A DNA stretch of 34,842 nucleotides from Synechococcus sp. UW140 (GTDB lineage: Bacteria; Cyanobacteriota; Cyanobacteriia; PCC-6307; Cyanobiaceae). The notes below the pieces were generated by a model. It saw only the letters and a list, made by a program, of their open reading frames with translations, was not told the origin of the DNA and did no database searches. Positions 15,210-25,191 of this stretch are shown piece after piece. The DNA is taken from assembly GCA_945860085.1 (NCBI GenBank), contig CAMAPJ010000021.1, positions 1 to 34,842 on the forward strand, written 5' to 3'. The position numbers and the translations under genes were made by a program. The first letter of the stretch is position 1. Every line of letters begins with the position of its first letter.

Positions 15210-15226
15210 ACCCCAGCGGGCCAGCA

Positions 15227-15244
15227 GCCCTTGCGACCAAGGGC
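15227..15244. terminator. Weak hairpin after the small acidic gene
   Basis: GCCCTTG (15227-15233) pairs with CAAGGGC (15238-15244) around the loop CGAC, 18 nt after the stop codon at 15209. There is no U-tract, so termination is uncertain. Confidence 0.4.
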
Positions 15245-15339
15245 CCGGCACCAAGCTTTGTCCGATTCGGGAATCCGCACCGTAAAGATCGGATCGTTAC
15301 AGAATTGTTGCGCTAGGGGAACGCCGGCATTAACTCCCT

Positions 15340-15355
15340 GGGGGCCGATGCCCCC
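15340..15355. terminator. GC hairpin before the 3' end of the DUF4090-like gene
   Basis: GGGGGC pairs with GCCCCC around CGAT, just beyond the stop codon of the minus-strand gene ending at 15372. It may serve that gene. There is no T-run. Confidence 0.35.
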
Positions 15356-15371
15356 TAAGGAAACTGGAACG

Positions 15372-15644
15372 TCAGCCGTAGAAGAAGGCGATCTCCTTGG
15401 CCTTGAGACCGTCCCATCCGGCCGACTGGAGGCGACTGTTGAGGGTTTGTTGGTCGAGGTGTTTGGAGCCGGTCTTGACGATCCGGTTGCGCATCGATTT
15501 GGTGACGCCACTGCGGGCCCGGCGGCTTTCCAGTTCCATCACCTCGTTGTAGAGGCTGAGCATCTCGGCGGGAATCGGCGAACCGTCGAGGTCGAGACCT
15601 GCGGCAATGGCGTCATCAACGCCTCCGGGACCGGCAATGGCCAT
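15372..15644 (-). CDS. Small conserved cyanobacterial protein, DUF4090-like
   Basis: 90 aa from the ATG at 15644 (MAIAGPGGVDDAIAAGLDLD). A start at 15686 would add 14 residues that look less conserved. The body reads GSPIPAEMLSLYNEVMELES, RRARSGVTKSMRNRIVKTGS, KHLDQQTLNSRLQSAGWDGL and KAKEIAFFYG. From memory this matches a family of short proteins conserved across cyanobacteria (DUF4090). It is basic and helical, with no signal peptide or membrane segment; function unknown. It lies upstream of and convergent to the small acidic gene. The interval to metH holds a 12-bp repeat array. Confidence 0.7.
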   Translation of the reverse strand: MAIAGPGGVDDAIAAGLDLDGSPIPAEMLSLYNEVMELESRRARSGVTKSMRNRIVKTGSKHLDQQTLNSRLQSAGWDGLKAKEIAFFYG

Positions 15645-15742
15645 GGCTGTTGTTGGGCATTTTGGGGATCTATCCGAGCCTGCCATGGCTGCAGCAGCCC
15701 CTAGCTGGATCAGGGCTGGGGCCGCCTGCCCCCGGAGTCCGT

Positions 15743-15802
15743 CAGCAGGCCTTGAGGCAGGCCGCCAGGCAGGCCTTGAGGCAGGCCGCCAGGCAGGACT
15801 TC
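15743..15802. repeat. Array of about five 12-bp repeats at the metH 3' end
   Basis: Units starting at 15743, 15755, 15767, 15779 and 15791 follow the pattern AGGCAGGCC plus TTG or GCC (first and last unit diverged). They alternate so that a 24-bp unit (15767-15790) is also repeated, with 22 of 24 matches at 15743-15766. The array abuts and enters the metH stop codon (TGA read at 15803-15801). It could form GC-rich structure in the metH 3' end. Confidence 0.85.
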
Positions 15803-18800
15803 AGGCGCTGAAGTAGCGGGCTTGGCTGTGCAGGGCGACCAGGGCCGTGGTGCTCTGTTCCGGTTCGAGCTGGTCGCTGTCATCGATACGCAGGCCGATG
15901 CGCTCGGCCCCCAGCCAGGCGAGCTGCTGGCGCGAATCAGCCACATTCGGGCAGGCCGGATAGCCGAAGGAGTAGCGGCTGCCGCGGTAACGCTGGACTA
16001 GCACCTCCCTCAGCTCGGCCGGTTCGCTGGCGCCAAATCCCAGTTCGCCGCGAATGCGGGCATGGGTCCATTCGGCCAGGGCTTCGGCCATCTGCACGGC
16101 CAGACCATGGAAGTAGAGGTAATCGCTGTAGCGATCGGCCTTGAACAGCTCCTGGGCGACGCTGGTGGCCCGTTCGCCCATGGTGACGGCCTGCATCGGC
16201 AGCAGGTCGGCAGGACCCAGGGACCCGCCCAGGGACCCCGGAGAGCTCTGACTGGGAGCGGCAACCAGCAGATCCCGGTAGAAGTCGGCGATGCAGTAGC
16301 GGTTGCCGCCCCGTTGGCGCGGCAGCTGGAAACGACCCAGCTCCTTGGCGGGGACGGCCGCGCTGCTGGCTGGGGGCGCAAACACCACGAGGTCATTGCC
16401 GCTGCGGCCGCAGGGGAAGTAGCCGTAGGCCACTCGGGGGGTGAGTAGGCCTTCCTCTAGGCAGCGGGCCAGCCAGTGCTGCAGAACCGGCTCCGCCTTT
16501 TCGGCCAGCATCGCCTCGTAGTCGGGGCGACTTTGCTGCTGGGTCTTGCGCAGTTGCCACTGACCGGCGAACAGGGCAGTGCGATCCAGGTAGCCAAACA
16601 CCTCGAACAGGTCGATGTCGGCCTCCGTCAGGATGTGGCTGCCCCAGAAGGGGGGGGTGAGGGCCGGCTCCTCGGGAACGGCGGCGGAGCGGCTGGTGTC
16701 CGGCGCTACAGGGGCTAGGGGGCTGGCGGATTCGGCAGCAGCTGGGCTGGCCTGCGCCGCCGCGTCCTCCCTGGTCTCACCTGCTGGCGTTTCAGCGCTT
16801 GGGCTTTCAGAGGCTGGGCTTGCGGGGCTGGAGCTGGCCGGGCCTGGGGCTGCCGCTTCGGGCGCAGCTGGGTCCTGGGTCAGGCCGAGACCTTCCGGAG
16901 CGCCCTGCAGGAAGCCCTGGCCGTTGTCCCAGTCGCCGCTGGCGCGGGCGGCCACATAGGCATCCATGAAGCGCAGGTCGGCAAAGGCATCGCGGCCATA
17001 GATCACCTGGCCCCGATAGACCTGGCGGCAGTCGTTGTTGACAAAGCGGGGCGTCAGGGCTGCTCCGCCCAGGATCACCGGTACATCAATGCCGGCCTCA
17101 TTGAAGGCCTGGAGGTTGTCCTTCATGAAGGCCGTGGATTTCACCAGTAGGCCGCTGAGGGCGATGCAGTCAGCCTGGTGAAGTTTCTGAGCCTCAATGA
17201 TTGCTTCAACTGGCTGCTTGATGCCCAGATTGATGACTTCATAGCCATTATTGGTAAGAATGATATCCACCAGATTTTTGCCGATGTCATGGACATCGCC
17301 TTTGACGGTGGCAATCAGGAATTTGGCCTTGGCGCTGCTTTCGCCTTCGGCCCGCTCCATTAACGGCTCGAGGAAGGCGACGGCAGCCTTCATTGTTTCG
17401 GCGCTTTGCAACACGAAAGGCAGCTGCATCTGGCCGGAGCCGAATAACTCACCGACCACCTTCATGCCATCGAGCAGGAAGGTGTTGATGATCTTTAGGG
17501 GCGGATGGCTGAGCAGGGCCTCCTGCAGGGCCACCTCAAGGCCGATGCGTTCGCCATCGATAATGTGCTGCTTGAGTCGCTCTTCCACCGGCAGATCGGC
17601 CAGGGAGGGACCCGATTCGCGCGCCTGCTTGGCGCTGACCCCTTCGAACAGTTTGGTGAGCTCGGTGAGCGGGTCATAGATGCAGACCGGCCCGTCAAAG
17701 CGACGCCGGTCATAAATCAGGTCGCGGCAGATCTGTTGGTGGTCTTCCGAAATCTTGGCTAAGGGCAGAATCTTGGCCGGGCTGATGATTGCGGCATCCA
17801 AGCCGGCTTGAACACAATCGTGTAGGAACACCGAATTGAGCACGATCCGGGCTGCCGGCGAGAGGCCGAAACTGACATTGCTGACGCCCAGAACCACATG
17901 GACACCCGGTAAATCCCGACGGATCCTTGCGATCGCCTCCAAGGTGGCAGCGCCGTTGTTGCGATCCTCTTCGATGCCGGTTGAGATCGGCAGGGCTAGG
18001 GGGTCGTAGAAGATTTCATGGGCGGGGATGCCGAATTCGACGGCATCGCGGTAAGCCCGCTGGGCAATCGCAAATTTGCGCTCGGCTGAGCGCGCCATCC
18101 CCTCCTCATCAATCGTGCCGATCACGACCCCAGCCCCGTAGGCGCGGGCGAGTTCGAGCACCTTGAAAAAGCGTTCATCACCATCTTCGTAGTTGGTGGA
18201 ATTAAGAATGCATTTACCGCCGGACACCTTCAGGCCCGCCTCCATCTTCTGCCACTCGGTGGAATCGAGCATCAAGGGCAGATTGACATTGGTGACGAGC
18301 CGGCTGACCAGCTCATGCATATCTTTTTCGCCGTCGCGTCCCACGTAATCGACATTGACATCGAGCACATGGGCGTTTTCTTTCACCTGGCCCCGGGCCA
18401 CCGCCACCAGCCCATCCCAGTCTTCGGCGCTGAGTAGGTCGCGCACTTTCTTAGAGCCGCTGGCATTGAGCCGCTCGCCGATGATCAGGAACGATTGGTC
18501 TTGGTGGTAGGGGGTGACCCCATAGATCGAGGCCAGGGCCGGCTCGTAGCTGAGGGCGGGCCGTTGTCGCTGCAGTTCGGGGCGGCGCACCTGGCGGGCT
18601 GCTGGTTTGAGCTCCTTGGCCAGTTCGGCTAGGGCACCGATGTGGGCCGGGGTGGTGCCGCAGCAACCACCAATCACCTGCACACCCAGATCTTCAACAA
18701 AATGCATCAACTGCATCTTCATGGCGATCGGCGTTAGCCGGTAATGGGCCACGCCGCCAATATTTTCAGGCAGTCCCGCGTTGGGAATACAGCTGATCAC

Positions 18801-19646
18801 AAACGGGCAGTGCTCGCTTAAGTAGCGCACATGCTCCTTCATCTGCTCCGGTCCGGTGGCACAGTTGAGCCCGAGCACATCAATCGGGAAGGGCTCAAGA
18901 ATGGCTACCACAGCGGCAATATCCGATCCCACCAACATCGTACCGGTGGTTTCCATCGTCACCGACACCATCAGGGGGCGGCGCTGACCGCAGCGGCTGA
19001 AGGCCTCCTCGATCCCCTGGAGGGCCGCCTTGATCTGCAGCACGTCCTGGCAGGTTTCGACAATGAAGAGATCGACATCGCCGGCGAGCAGACCTTCGGC
19101 CTGTTCGCGGTAGGACTCCTTAAGCACATCAAAGGCGACATGGCCCAAGGTGGGCAATTTGGTGGTGGGCCCCATCGAGCCCGCCACAAAGCGGGGCTTC
19201 TCAGGCGTGCTGAAGGCGTCGGCCACCTCGCGGGCCAGTTCCGCCGCCCGCTTGTTGAGGGCAAAAGCCTGCCCCTCCAATCCGTATTCGGCCAACACGA
19301 TCGACGCCGCACCAAAGGTGTCGGTTTCGATCACATCGCAGCCCACTTCAAGGAACTGGCGATGGACGGTCTGCACCACGTCGGGGCGAGTCACCACCAG
19401 GTTCTCGTTGCAGCCCTCCAGGGCCGGTCCGCCGAAGTCTTCGGCGCTGAGATCCATCTGCTGCAGGGAAGTGCCGGTGGCGCCGTCAAACACCAACACC
19501 GGCCGCTCGGGGCTGTGCAGCCGCTCCAGAAAGCCAAGGCGAGCTTGGGGCTGGTTCGAGCCCTGGTGCTGGGCAACGGCGCCTAGGCCCGCCCCTGGGT
19601 TGGGGTTGAGGTTGACCGCTGGGGTCCTGGTCGAGGTGGTTGCCAT
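15801..19646 (-). CDS. metH: Cobalamin-dependent methionine synthase
   Basis: 1281 aa with the full MetH architecture. Residues about 35-370 form the homocysteine-binding domain with zinc ligands: [12 protein letters not shown] supplies one Cys and [13 protein letters not shown] the CC pair. The pterin-binding (methyl-THF) domain follows ([33 protein letters not shown]). The cobalamin module comes next, with a cap helix region and the Rossmann part carrying [20 protein letters not shown], whose DxHxxG histidine ligates B12. At the C-terminus is the AdoMet reactivation domain ([53 protein letters not shown]). The enzyme transfers a methyl group from 5-methyl-THF to homocysteine. About 80 residues of Ala/Pro/Ser-rich sequence (about 915-995) separate the B12 and AdoMet domains. 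A C8 run sits in the coding strand at 16650-16657. Its ATG overlaps the ilvE stop by one base. Confidence 0.97.
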   Translation of the reverse strand: MATTSTRTPAVNLNPNPGAGLGAVAQHQGSNQPQARLGFLERLHSPERPVLVFDGATGTSLQQMDLSAEDFGGPALEGCNENLVVTRPDVVQTVHRQFLEVGCDVIETDTFGAASIVLAEYGLEGQAFALNKRAAELAREVADAFSTPEKPRFVAGSMGPTTKLPTLGHVAFDVLKESYREQAEGLLAGDVDLFIVETCQDVLQIKAALQGIEEAFSRCGQRRPLMVSVTMETTGTMLVGSDIAAVVAILEPFPIDVLGLNCATGPEQMKEHVRYLSEHCPFVISCIPNAGLPENIGGVAHYRLTPIAMKMQLMHFVEDLGVQVIGGCCGTTPAHIGALAELAKELKPAARQVRRPELQRQRPALSYEPALASIYGVTPYHQDQSFLIIGERLNASGSKKVRDLLSAEDWDGLVAVARGQVKENAHVLDVNVDYVGRDGEKDMHELVSRLVTNVNLPLMLDSTEWQKMEAGLKVSGGKCILNSTNYEDGDERFFKVLELARAYGAGVVIGTIDEEGMARSAERKFAIAQRAYRDAVEFGIPAHEIFYDPLALPISTGIEEDRNNGAATLEAIARIRRDLPGVHVVLGVSNVSFGLSPAARIVLNSVFLHDCVQAGLDAAIISPAKILPLAKISEDHQQICRDLIYDRRRFDGPVCIYDPLTELTKLFEGVSAKQARESGPSLADLPVEERLKQHIIDGERIGLEVALQEALLSHPPLKIINTFLLDGMKVVGELFGSGQMQLPFVLQSAETMKAAVAFLEPLMERAEGESSAKAKFLIATVKGDVHDIGKNLVDIILTNNGYEVINLGIKQPVEAIIEAQKLHQADCIALSGLLVKSTAFMKDNLQAFNEAGIDVPVILGGAALTPRFVNNDCRQVYRGQVIYGRDAFADLRFMDAYVAARASGDWDNGQGFLQGAPEGLGLTQDPAAPEAAAPGPASSSPASPASESPSAETPAGETREDAAAQASPAAAESASPLAPVAPDTSRSAAVPEEPALTPPFWGSHILTEADIDLFEVFGYLDRTALFAGQWQLRKTQQQSRPDYEAMLAEKAEPVLQHWLARCLEEGLLTPRVAYGYFPCGRSGNDLVVFAPPASSAAVPAKELGRFQLPRQRGGNRYCIADFYRDLLVAAPSQSSPGSLGGSLGPADLLPMQAVTMGERATSVAQELFKADRYSDYLYFHGLAVQMAEALAEWTHARIRGELGFGASEPAELREVLVQRYRGSRYSFGYPACPNVADSRQQLAWLGAERIGLRIDDSDQLEPEQSTTALVALHSQARYFSA

Positions 19647-20563
19647 CAGCCGTCCAGGCGTACGCGGGTGACCCAGTGGTCGTAGGCCGGATCACGGCCC
19701 TCGGTGATCGCCGTCAGCCGATCGCGGATGGCGTCCATCACGGGCCGGTGGCTGGGGATGTCGGTGTTTTCAACCCGACGTACCGGGGTGACCCGGGCGG
19801 CCGTACCGCTAAGGAACACCTCATCGGCGACGAATAATTCGGTTTTGTCCACCGGGCGCTCCAGGGTGGGGATGCCCATGGCTTGGGCAAGCTCGAGCAC
19901 GCTGGCCCGGGTAATTCCTTCGAGGATGTCCTGGTCGACCCCCGGGGTGATTAGTACCCCCTCGCGCACGATGAACAGATTCATGCCACTGGCCTCACTC
20001 ACCTTGCCGCGGCTATTGAGCAGCAGGGCTTCATCGAAGCCGCTTTTGACCGCTTCGGTTTTGGCCAGGGAGCTGGTGATGTAGGCGCCGCTGATCTTGC
20101 CGCGCAGGGGCAGGGACCTGTCTTCCTGGCGGGACCAGGAGCTGATTCGGCAACTGACGCCATCGGGGGAAAGGTAGTCGCCTAGTTCGATGCCGTAGAT
20201 CAGGAAATCGGTTTCGATGTCATGGAGCCTAGGGGCGATGCCGAGATCGCTGGTGTACACGAACGGCCGCAGATAGACCGGCGTTGTGGGGCGATTCGCC
20301 CGCAGGATCTGCACGATCCCCTCCATGATCGTCTCCTCGGCCAGCTCGGTGAGCAGCAGGCGGGCGCTTTGGCTCAGGCGCCGGGCATGGCGTTCGGCGC
20401 GGAACAACAGAATTTCACCCGGATCGCTCGGGTTAGGCAGGGCCCGCATGCCACCGAAGGCTCCCGTGCCGTAGTGGAGCGCATGGGTGGCCACGGAGAT
20501 GGTCGCCTCGGCGAAGGGGACGCAGCGCCCACCGAACCAGGCATAGGGAAGGAATTGATGCAT
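19646..20563 (-). CDS. ilvE: Branched-chain amino acid aminotransferase
   Basis: 305 aa, usual length for class IV aminotransferases of the IlvE type. It catalyses the last, PLP-dependent step of leucine, isoleucine and valine synthesis. Lys156 in [18 protein letters not shown] is the expected Schiff-base lysine. Other marks are the N-terminal [17 protein letters not shown], the phosphate-binding [16 protein letters not shown] block and the C-terminal [19 protein letters not shown]. The start ATG at 20563 fits the family N-terminus ([17 protein letters not shown]). Stop and metH start overlap as TGATG, so translation of the two is probably coupled. A divergent cobN starts 183 bp away, leaving room for two promoters. 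Confidence 0.95.
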   Translation of the reverse strand: MHQFLPYAWFGGRCVPFAEATISVATHALHYGTGAFGGMRALPNPSDPGEILLFRAERHARRLSQSARLLLTELAEETIMEGIVQILRANRPTTPVYLRPFVYTSDLGIAPRLHDIETDFLIYGIELGDYLSPDGVSCRISSWSRQEDRSLPLRGKISGAYITSSLAKTEAVKSGFDEALLLNSRGKVSEASGMNLFIVREGVLITPGVDQDILEGITRASVLELAQAMGIPTLERPVDKTELFVADEVFLSGTAARVTPVRRVENTDIPSHRPVMDAIRDRLTAITEGRDPAYDHWVTRVRLDG

Positions 20564-20745
20564 GGGATCGCAAACGGGATCGGGGGTGCGTGCGCCGCAG
20601 GCCGAATGGCCAGGGGCCCAAAGGATGCGGGCATCTTCTCACCGCCAAGTGCAGCGTTGGGTCGCGCCAGCGCAGGGCAGTCGGAATCATCGAAACCAAG
20701 GCCGATCAGGCCCTGGCCCAGCCGATCAGGACCCAGGATGGCGCC

Positions 20746-23700
20746 ATGCATCGGCTCGCGGCGGTTCCCGGCAGCACCAGTCCCCAGGAGGGACCCGTTT
20801 ATGTGGAGCAGCCGGGGGCGCCCGTACTGGTGCTCAGCAGCGCTGACAGCGACCTGGCCGGCCTGGCCTCCCTGCTGGCTGTTCCGGGCGAGCGCCTCAA
20901 CGGTTTGGTGCGGGGCCTGAATCTCCAGGCCTTGGCCCATCCGGCCGTGATCGACCACTACATCCGCACCAGCCTGGGCCAGAGCCGGATTGTGCTCGTG
21001 CGACTGCTGGGGGGCCGGGGCCACTGGAGCTATGGCCTAGAGCAGCTGCGCGCCTGGGCCGCTGCCCGGTCGGATCGCCAGCTCCTGGTGATTGCCGGTA
21101 CAGAAGAGGAAGCTGAAAGCCTGGCGAGCCTGGGCACGGCCGAGCCTGCTTTGGCCCTGGCGATCGGCCGCTGCCTGCGGGAGGGCGGCCCTAGCAACCT
21201 GGCGGCGGTGCTGCATTGCCTCGGCCAGCTGCTGGAGGGCAGCCCCTCGGAGCCGCCGATCTCCCTTCCCCAAGCCGATCCCTTGCCCCATGACTGGCGC
21301 CAGGAGCCGGGAGCCCGGGTGGGGGTTGTGTTGTATCGGGCCCTGCTCCAGGCCGGAGATCTGCAGCTGGTGGGGGCCTTGCTCGCCAGCCTCAGGCAGC
21401 AGGGGCTGGCGCCCCGGACCCTGTGGGTAAGCGGCTTGCGCGACCAGGCCGTGCAATCGGGCGTGGCTGACCTGCTGAGCCGTGAAGGCGTGGAGGCGGT
21501 GATCTGCACCACCTCGTTTGCGTCGGTGCAGTTTGAGGAGGCCGGCCTCGGGGCGCCCCTGTGGGAGCGCCTGGCCGTGCCGGTGTTCCAGCTGCTTTGC
21601 AGCAGCCAGAACCGCCAAACCTGGGCGGACAGCGCCATCGGCCTGGGGCCCCTCGACCTCAGCCTGCAGGTGGCCCTGCCGGAACTCGATGGCCGTATCA
21701 CCACCCGGGTGGGCTCCTTCAAGGAGGTAAGCGGCGCCGATGCTGGGCTGGCCACGGCCCTGCATCAGAGCCGGCCCGATCACGGGCGCCTCGACTGGGT
21801 GAGCCAGCTGGTGGCGCGCTGGTGCGAGCTGCGCCGCACGCCAGCCGCCGAGCGCCGCCTCGCCCTGGTGCTCGCCAATTACCCCACTCGCAACAGCCGC
21901 CTGGCCAATGGCGTTGGCCTCGATACACCGGCCAGCGCCACAAATTTGCTGCACTGGCTGGCCGAGGCGGGCTACGGGCTGGGAGACGCCCCCCTGCCCG
22001 CTGATGGCGATGCCCTGATTCAGCGGCTCCTACAGGGCCAAACTAACGACCCGGAAAGCCAGCACCGCCCGCCCTTGGCCCATCTGCCCCTGGCTGCTTA
22101 CCAGGGCTGGTACGACACCCTGCCCCTAGAGGGTCGCCAGACCCTGGAGCGGCGCTGGGGGGCCCCTGAGGCCGATCCCAGCCTCACGGCCCAGGGGTTC
22201 CCCGTGGCCGGGCTCCAATTCGGCCAGGTGTGGCTGCTGCTGCAACCGGAGCGGGGCTACGACCGCGATCCCAGCCTCAATTACCACTGCCCCGACCTGC
22301 CGCCCCCCCACGCCTACCTGGCCCGTTACCTGTGGCTACGCCAGGAAGCGCGGGTGCAGCTGATCTGCCATGTGGGCAAACACGGCAATTTGGAATGGCT
22401 GCCCGGCAAGGGTCTGGGCCTTTCAGCCAACTGCTTCCCGGAATGGGCCTTAGGGCCGATGCCCCACCTCTATCCCTTCATCGTTAACGATCCCGGCGAG
22501 GGCTCCCAGGCCAAGCGGCGCAGCCAGGCGGTGATCCTCGACCACCTCACCCCACCCCTGGGCCGGGCCGGCCTGCATGGGCCCCTACTGGAGCTGGAGG
22601 CCCTGCTCGATGAGTACTGGCAGGCCAGCGAACTGGGGGCGGAGCGCAGCGGCCAGCTGCAGGAGCAAGTTCTTGAGCGTCTCAGCCAGCTGCACCTGGG
22701 CCCGGAGCTGAACCCGAATGGGGGCCCGTCAGGCTCCGCCAGCGAGTCAGGCTCTGGGACTAAAGCGACTGGTGAGGAGAGCAACGGCGCCCGACTCCAA
22801 CGGCTCCAGGCTGCCGATGGCTACTTGTGTGAGTTGAAGGAGGCCCAGATCCGCACGGGCCTGCATGTGTTTGGCCAGCTGCCCCAGGCCGCTCCCCTGG
22901 CGGAATTGCTGCTCTGCCTTGCCCGAGCGCCCCTGGCCGAGGGGCCGGGCCTGACCCAGGCCCTGGCCAGGGATCTGGGCCTGGGCTTTGACCCCTGGGC
23001 CGAGCCGGAGGAGGGGCCCCTCGAAGCGACGGATCGCCGACGTCTGGAGGTCCTGGGCCTGGCGGAGAGCCGCCATGTGGGCGATGGGGTGGCCTGGCTA
23101 GAAGCGCAGGCCCTCGCCCTGATGGAGGGGTTGCTGGCCCAGGCCCAGGGCGCAGCGATTGAAATCAACGCCCCGGCCCAGCCCCCAGGCCCGGCCACGG
23201 CCGCCGTGCTCGAGCGGGTGGCCGGCTCCCTGCTGCCCAACCTGCTGCGTTGCGGCGAGGCCGAACGCCAGGCCTTTCTTACCGGTGTTGCCGGGGGCCG
23301 TATTGCCGCCGGCCCCTCCGGTGCCCCGACCCGGGGCCGGCCCGACCTGCTGCCGACGGGCCGAAATTTCTACAGCGTCGATCTGCGCGGCCTGCCAACT
23401 GAAACCGCCTGGGACCTGGGTCGCCGCAGCGCCGAGCTCTTGCTCGATCTTTACCTCCAGGAGGAGGGGGAGCCCCTGGGCCAGCTGGCCCTGTCGGTAT
23501 GGGGCACGGCAACGATGCGCAACGGTGGCGAAGACATCGCCCAGGCCTTGGCCCTGCTAGGAATCCGGCCGATCTGGGATGGCCCGACCCGGCGCATGGT
23601 TGACCTGGAGACCATTCCCCTGGCCAGCCTGGGCCGGCCCCGGGTGGATGTGACCCTGCGCATCTCCGGCCTGTTCCGCGATGCCTTCCCCCAGCTGGTG

Positions 23701-24516
23701 GCCTGGTTCAACCGGGCCACGGCGATGGTGGCGGCCCTAGACGAATCGGAACTAGACAACCCCTTGGCGGCGGCGGCCCGGCGCGAGGGCGGCCAGAGCG
23801 GCCGCGTCTTTGGATCGGCGCCTGGGGCCTATGGCGCCGGCCTGCAGGGGCTGATCGACAGCGGCATCTGGGAGGAGCGCGGCGACCTGGCCGAAGCCTT
23901 CCTGGCCTGGAGCGGCTGGCGCTACGAGGGCAGCGGCCTGGCCGTGGCCGATCGCTCCGGCCTGGAGCAACGGCTTGCGGCCGTGCAGGTGGTCTTGCAC
24001 AACCAGGACAACCGGGAGCATGACCTACTCGATTCCGACGACTACTACCAGTTCCAGGGCGGCCTGAGTGCGGCGGCGGAACGACTCCAGGGCCAGGCAC
24101 CAGCCCTCTGGTTTGCCGACCATTCCCGCCAGCAACGGCCCCGAGTGCACCGACTCGAAAAGGAACTGGACAAGGTGCTGCGCTCGCGCCTGCTCAATCC
24201 CCGCTGGATCCAAGGCATGCGAGCCCATGGCTACAAGGGCGGCTTTGAATTGGCCGCCAGCCTCGACTATCTCTTCGCCTATGACGCCAGCACCGGCCGG
24301 GTGCCGGACTGGAGCTACGGGGCGATCTGCGACACCTGGCTGGGCGCTGGCGACACCCTGGAATTCCTACGCCAGGCCAATCCCTGGGCCCTGCGCGACA
24401 TGGCCGAACGCCTGCTCGAATCCCACCACCGCGGCCTCTGGCAGGGGGCCAGCCCCAGCCAGCTCGATCGGTTGCGCAACCTCGTTTTAGACAGCGAAGC
24501 CCTGGTCGAGGGCTAA
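20746..24516 (+). CDS. cobN: Cobaltochelatase subunit CobN
   Basis: 1256 aa from the ATG at 20746 (MHRLAAVPGSTSPQEGPVYV), which has an AGGA 8 nt upstream. The longer open frame upstream has no family resemblance. CobN is the large subunit of the cobaltochelatase that inserts cobalt into the corrin ring during B12 or pseudocobalamin synthesis. It is homologous to the ChlH subunit of magnesium chelatase. Diagnostic blocks are LICHVGKHGNLEWLPGKGLG, LYPFIVNDPGEGSQAKRRSQ, LPTGRNFYSVDLRGLPTETA, SVWGTATMRNGGEDIAQALA, RISGLFRDAFPQLVAWFNRA and NQDNREHDLLDSDDYYQFQG, followed by RWIQGMRAHGYKGGFELAAS. A short Ser/Gly/Glu-rich insertion (coding around 22700-22790) lies in the middle. It is divergent from ilvE-metH, placing B12 synthesis next to a B12-dependent enzyme. 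Confidence 0.96.
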   Translation: MHRLAAVPGSTSPQEGPVYVEQPGAPVLVLSSADSDLAGLASLLAVPGERLNGLVRGLNLQALAHPAVIDHYIRTSLGQSRIVLVRLLGGRGHWSYGLEQLRAWAAARSDRQLLVIAGTEEEAESLASLGTAEPALALAIGRCLREGGPSNLAAVLHCLGQLLEGSPSEPPISLPQADPLPHDWRQEPGARVGVVLYRALLQAGDLQLVGALLASLRQQGLAPRTLWVSGLRDQAVQSGVADLLSREGVEAVICTTSFASVQFEEAGLGAPLWERLAVPVFQLLCSSQNRQTWADSAIGLGPLDLSLQVALPELDGRITTRVGSFKEVSGADAGLATALHQSRPDHGRLDWVSQLVARWCELRRTPAAERRLALVLANYPTRNSRLANGVGLDTPASATNLLHWLAEAGYGLGDAPLPADGDALIQRLLQGQTNDPESQHRPPLAHLPLAAYQGWYDTLPLEGRQTLERRWGAPEADPSLTAQGFPVAGLQFGQVWLLLQPERGYDRDPSLNYHCPDLPPPHAYLARYLWLRQEARVQLICHVGKHGNLEWLPGKGLGLSANCFPEWALGPMPHLYPFIVNDPGEGSQAKRRSQAVILDHLTPPLGRAGLHGPLLELEALLDEYWQASELGAERSGQLQEQVLERLSQLHLGPELNPNGGPSGSASESGSGTKATGEESNGARLQRLQAADGYLCELKEAQIRTGLHVFGQLPQAAPLAELLLCLARAPLAEGPGLTQALARDLGLGFDPWAEPEEGPLEATDRRRLEVLGLAESRHVGDGVAWLEAQALALMEGLLAQAQGAAIEINAPAQPPGPATAAVLERVAGSLLPNLLRCGEAERQAFLTGVAGGRIAAGPSGAPTRGRPDLLPTGRNFYSVDLRGLPTETAWDLGRRSAELLLDLYLQEEGEPLGQLALSVWGTATMRNGGEDIAQALALLGIRPIWDGPTRRMVDLETIPLASLGRPRVDVTLRISGLFRDAFPQLVAWFNRATAMVAALDESELDNPLAAAARREGGQSGRVFGSAPGAYGAGLQGLIDSGIWEERGDLAEAFLAWSGWRYEGSGLAVADRSGLEQRLAAVQVVLHNQDNREHDLLDSDDYYQFQGGLSAAAERLQGQAPALWFADHSRQQRPRVHRLEKELDKVLRSRLLNPRWIQGMRAHGYKGGFELAASLDYLFAYDASTGRVPDWSYGAICDTWLGAGDTLEFLRQANPWALRDMAERLLESHHRGLWQGASPSQLDRLRNLVLDSEALVEG

Positions 24517-24531
24517 CACTCCACCAGGGCT
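24498..24531 (+). terminator. Hairpin spanning the cobN stop codon
   Basis: AGCCCTGGT (24498-24506) pairs perfectly with ACCAGGGCT (24523-24531). The loop of 16 nt contains the cobN TAA. No U-tract follows, so it is at best a weak or factor-dependent terminator. Confidence 0.4.
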
Positions 24532-24637
24532 CAGGGACTGGGCGAGATCGAGGAAACAGCGGAGCTTCCTCAGCCTTGCGACCAAGGCCCGGGCAGGTCC
24601 AGCAACACGCTGGCCCCAGGCACCCACGCAGGGGGCT

Positions 24638-25162
24638 TCAGCCGGTGATGTCCTTGGCCATGCCCTTGAAGCCATCGATGGCGCCGGGACGGGCGCCTTG
24701 GCGGCTGATCTCGGGCTGGTCGGAATCGGAGCTGGCCTTGCGGCCGGTGGCGGCAACGCCGGGCACATTGACACCGCCTACAGCCGATCCCTTGAGCCGT
24801 TGGCTGAGTTCGGCGGGACTGAGCTTTTCGGCGAAGGTCTTCTTCACCGGCTTAGGCACGCCACCGGTGAGATCGATGGAACTGTCAGCCGCTTCGGTGC
24901 CAGGCATGCCATCGGTGAGCTTCTCGAGCCGGGCCTCCATCGAGGCCACCACATCCACCCGTTCCTTCAAACCGGGATTGTCGGCATTGCCAGGAAATGT
25001 GCGCCGGATCGTATTGGAGCGGCGCATGAATTCGACATTGCCCAGGGAGCTGGACGCATCCGCGTCCAGAAAAACGGCGTCCTGTTGTTTGGCGGCAGGC
25101 TTGGCGGCAGCTGGCGCCGACTTGAAGGACTTCGTACCCAGCAGACGATCGAGCAGTCCCAT
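24638..25162 (-). CDS. Conserved picocyanobacterial hypothetical protein
   Basis: 174 aa from the ATG at 25162 (MGLLDRLLGTKSFKSAPAAA). Conserved-looking blocks are DAVFLDADASSSLGNVEFMR, RSNTIRRTFPGNADNPGLKE, LTGGVPKPVKKTFAEKLSPA and ELSQRLKGSAVGGVNVPG, with a C-terminal RQGARPGAIDGFKGMAKDI. The N-terminus is an amphipathic helix (MGLLDRLLG) that could lie on a membrane. No catalytic motif is visible, and much of the chain looks disordered apart from a central helix. I recall close relatives throughout Synechococcus/Prochlorococcus without a known role. It is convergent with cobN, and the PHP gene ends 29 nt upstream of its start, so it may share that operon. Confidence 0.8.
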   Translation of the reverse strand: MGLLDRLLGTKSFKSAPAAAKPAAKQQDAVFLDADASSSLGNVEFMRRSNTIRRTFPGNADNPGLKERVDVVASMEARLEKLTDGMPGTEAADSSIDLTGGVPKPVKKTFAEKLSPAELSQRLKGSAVGGVNVPGVAATGRKASSDSDQPEISRQGARPGAIDGFKGMAKDITG

Positions 25163-25191
25163 CGGCGAGCAGCGGAAAGTGTGTGCAAACC

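Noticed and set aside
20564-20745. Possible cobalamin riboswitch before cobN
   Set aside because: No B12-box-like sequence or conserved riboswitch core words were seen in the interval.
24550-24571. GGAAACA in a small hairpin, reminiscent of Yfr2-type cyanobacterial small RNAs
   Set aside because: The motif lies partly in the stem, the hairpin is only 6 bp and no second conserved element or promoter is visible.
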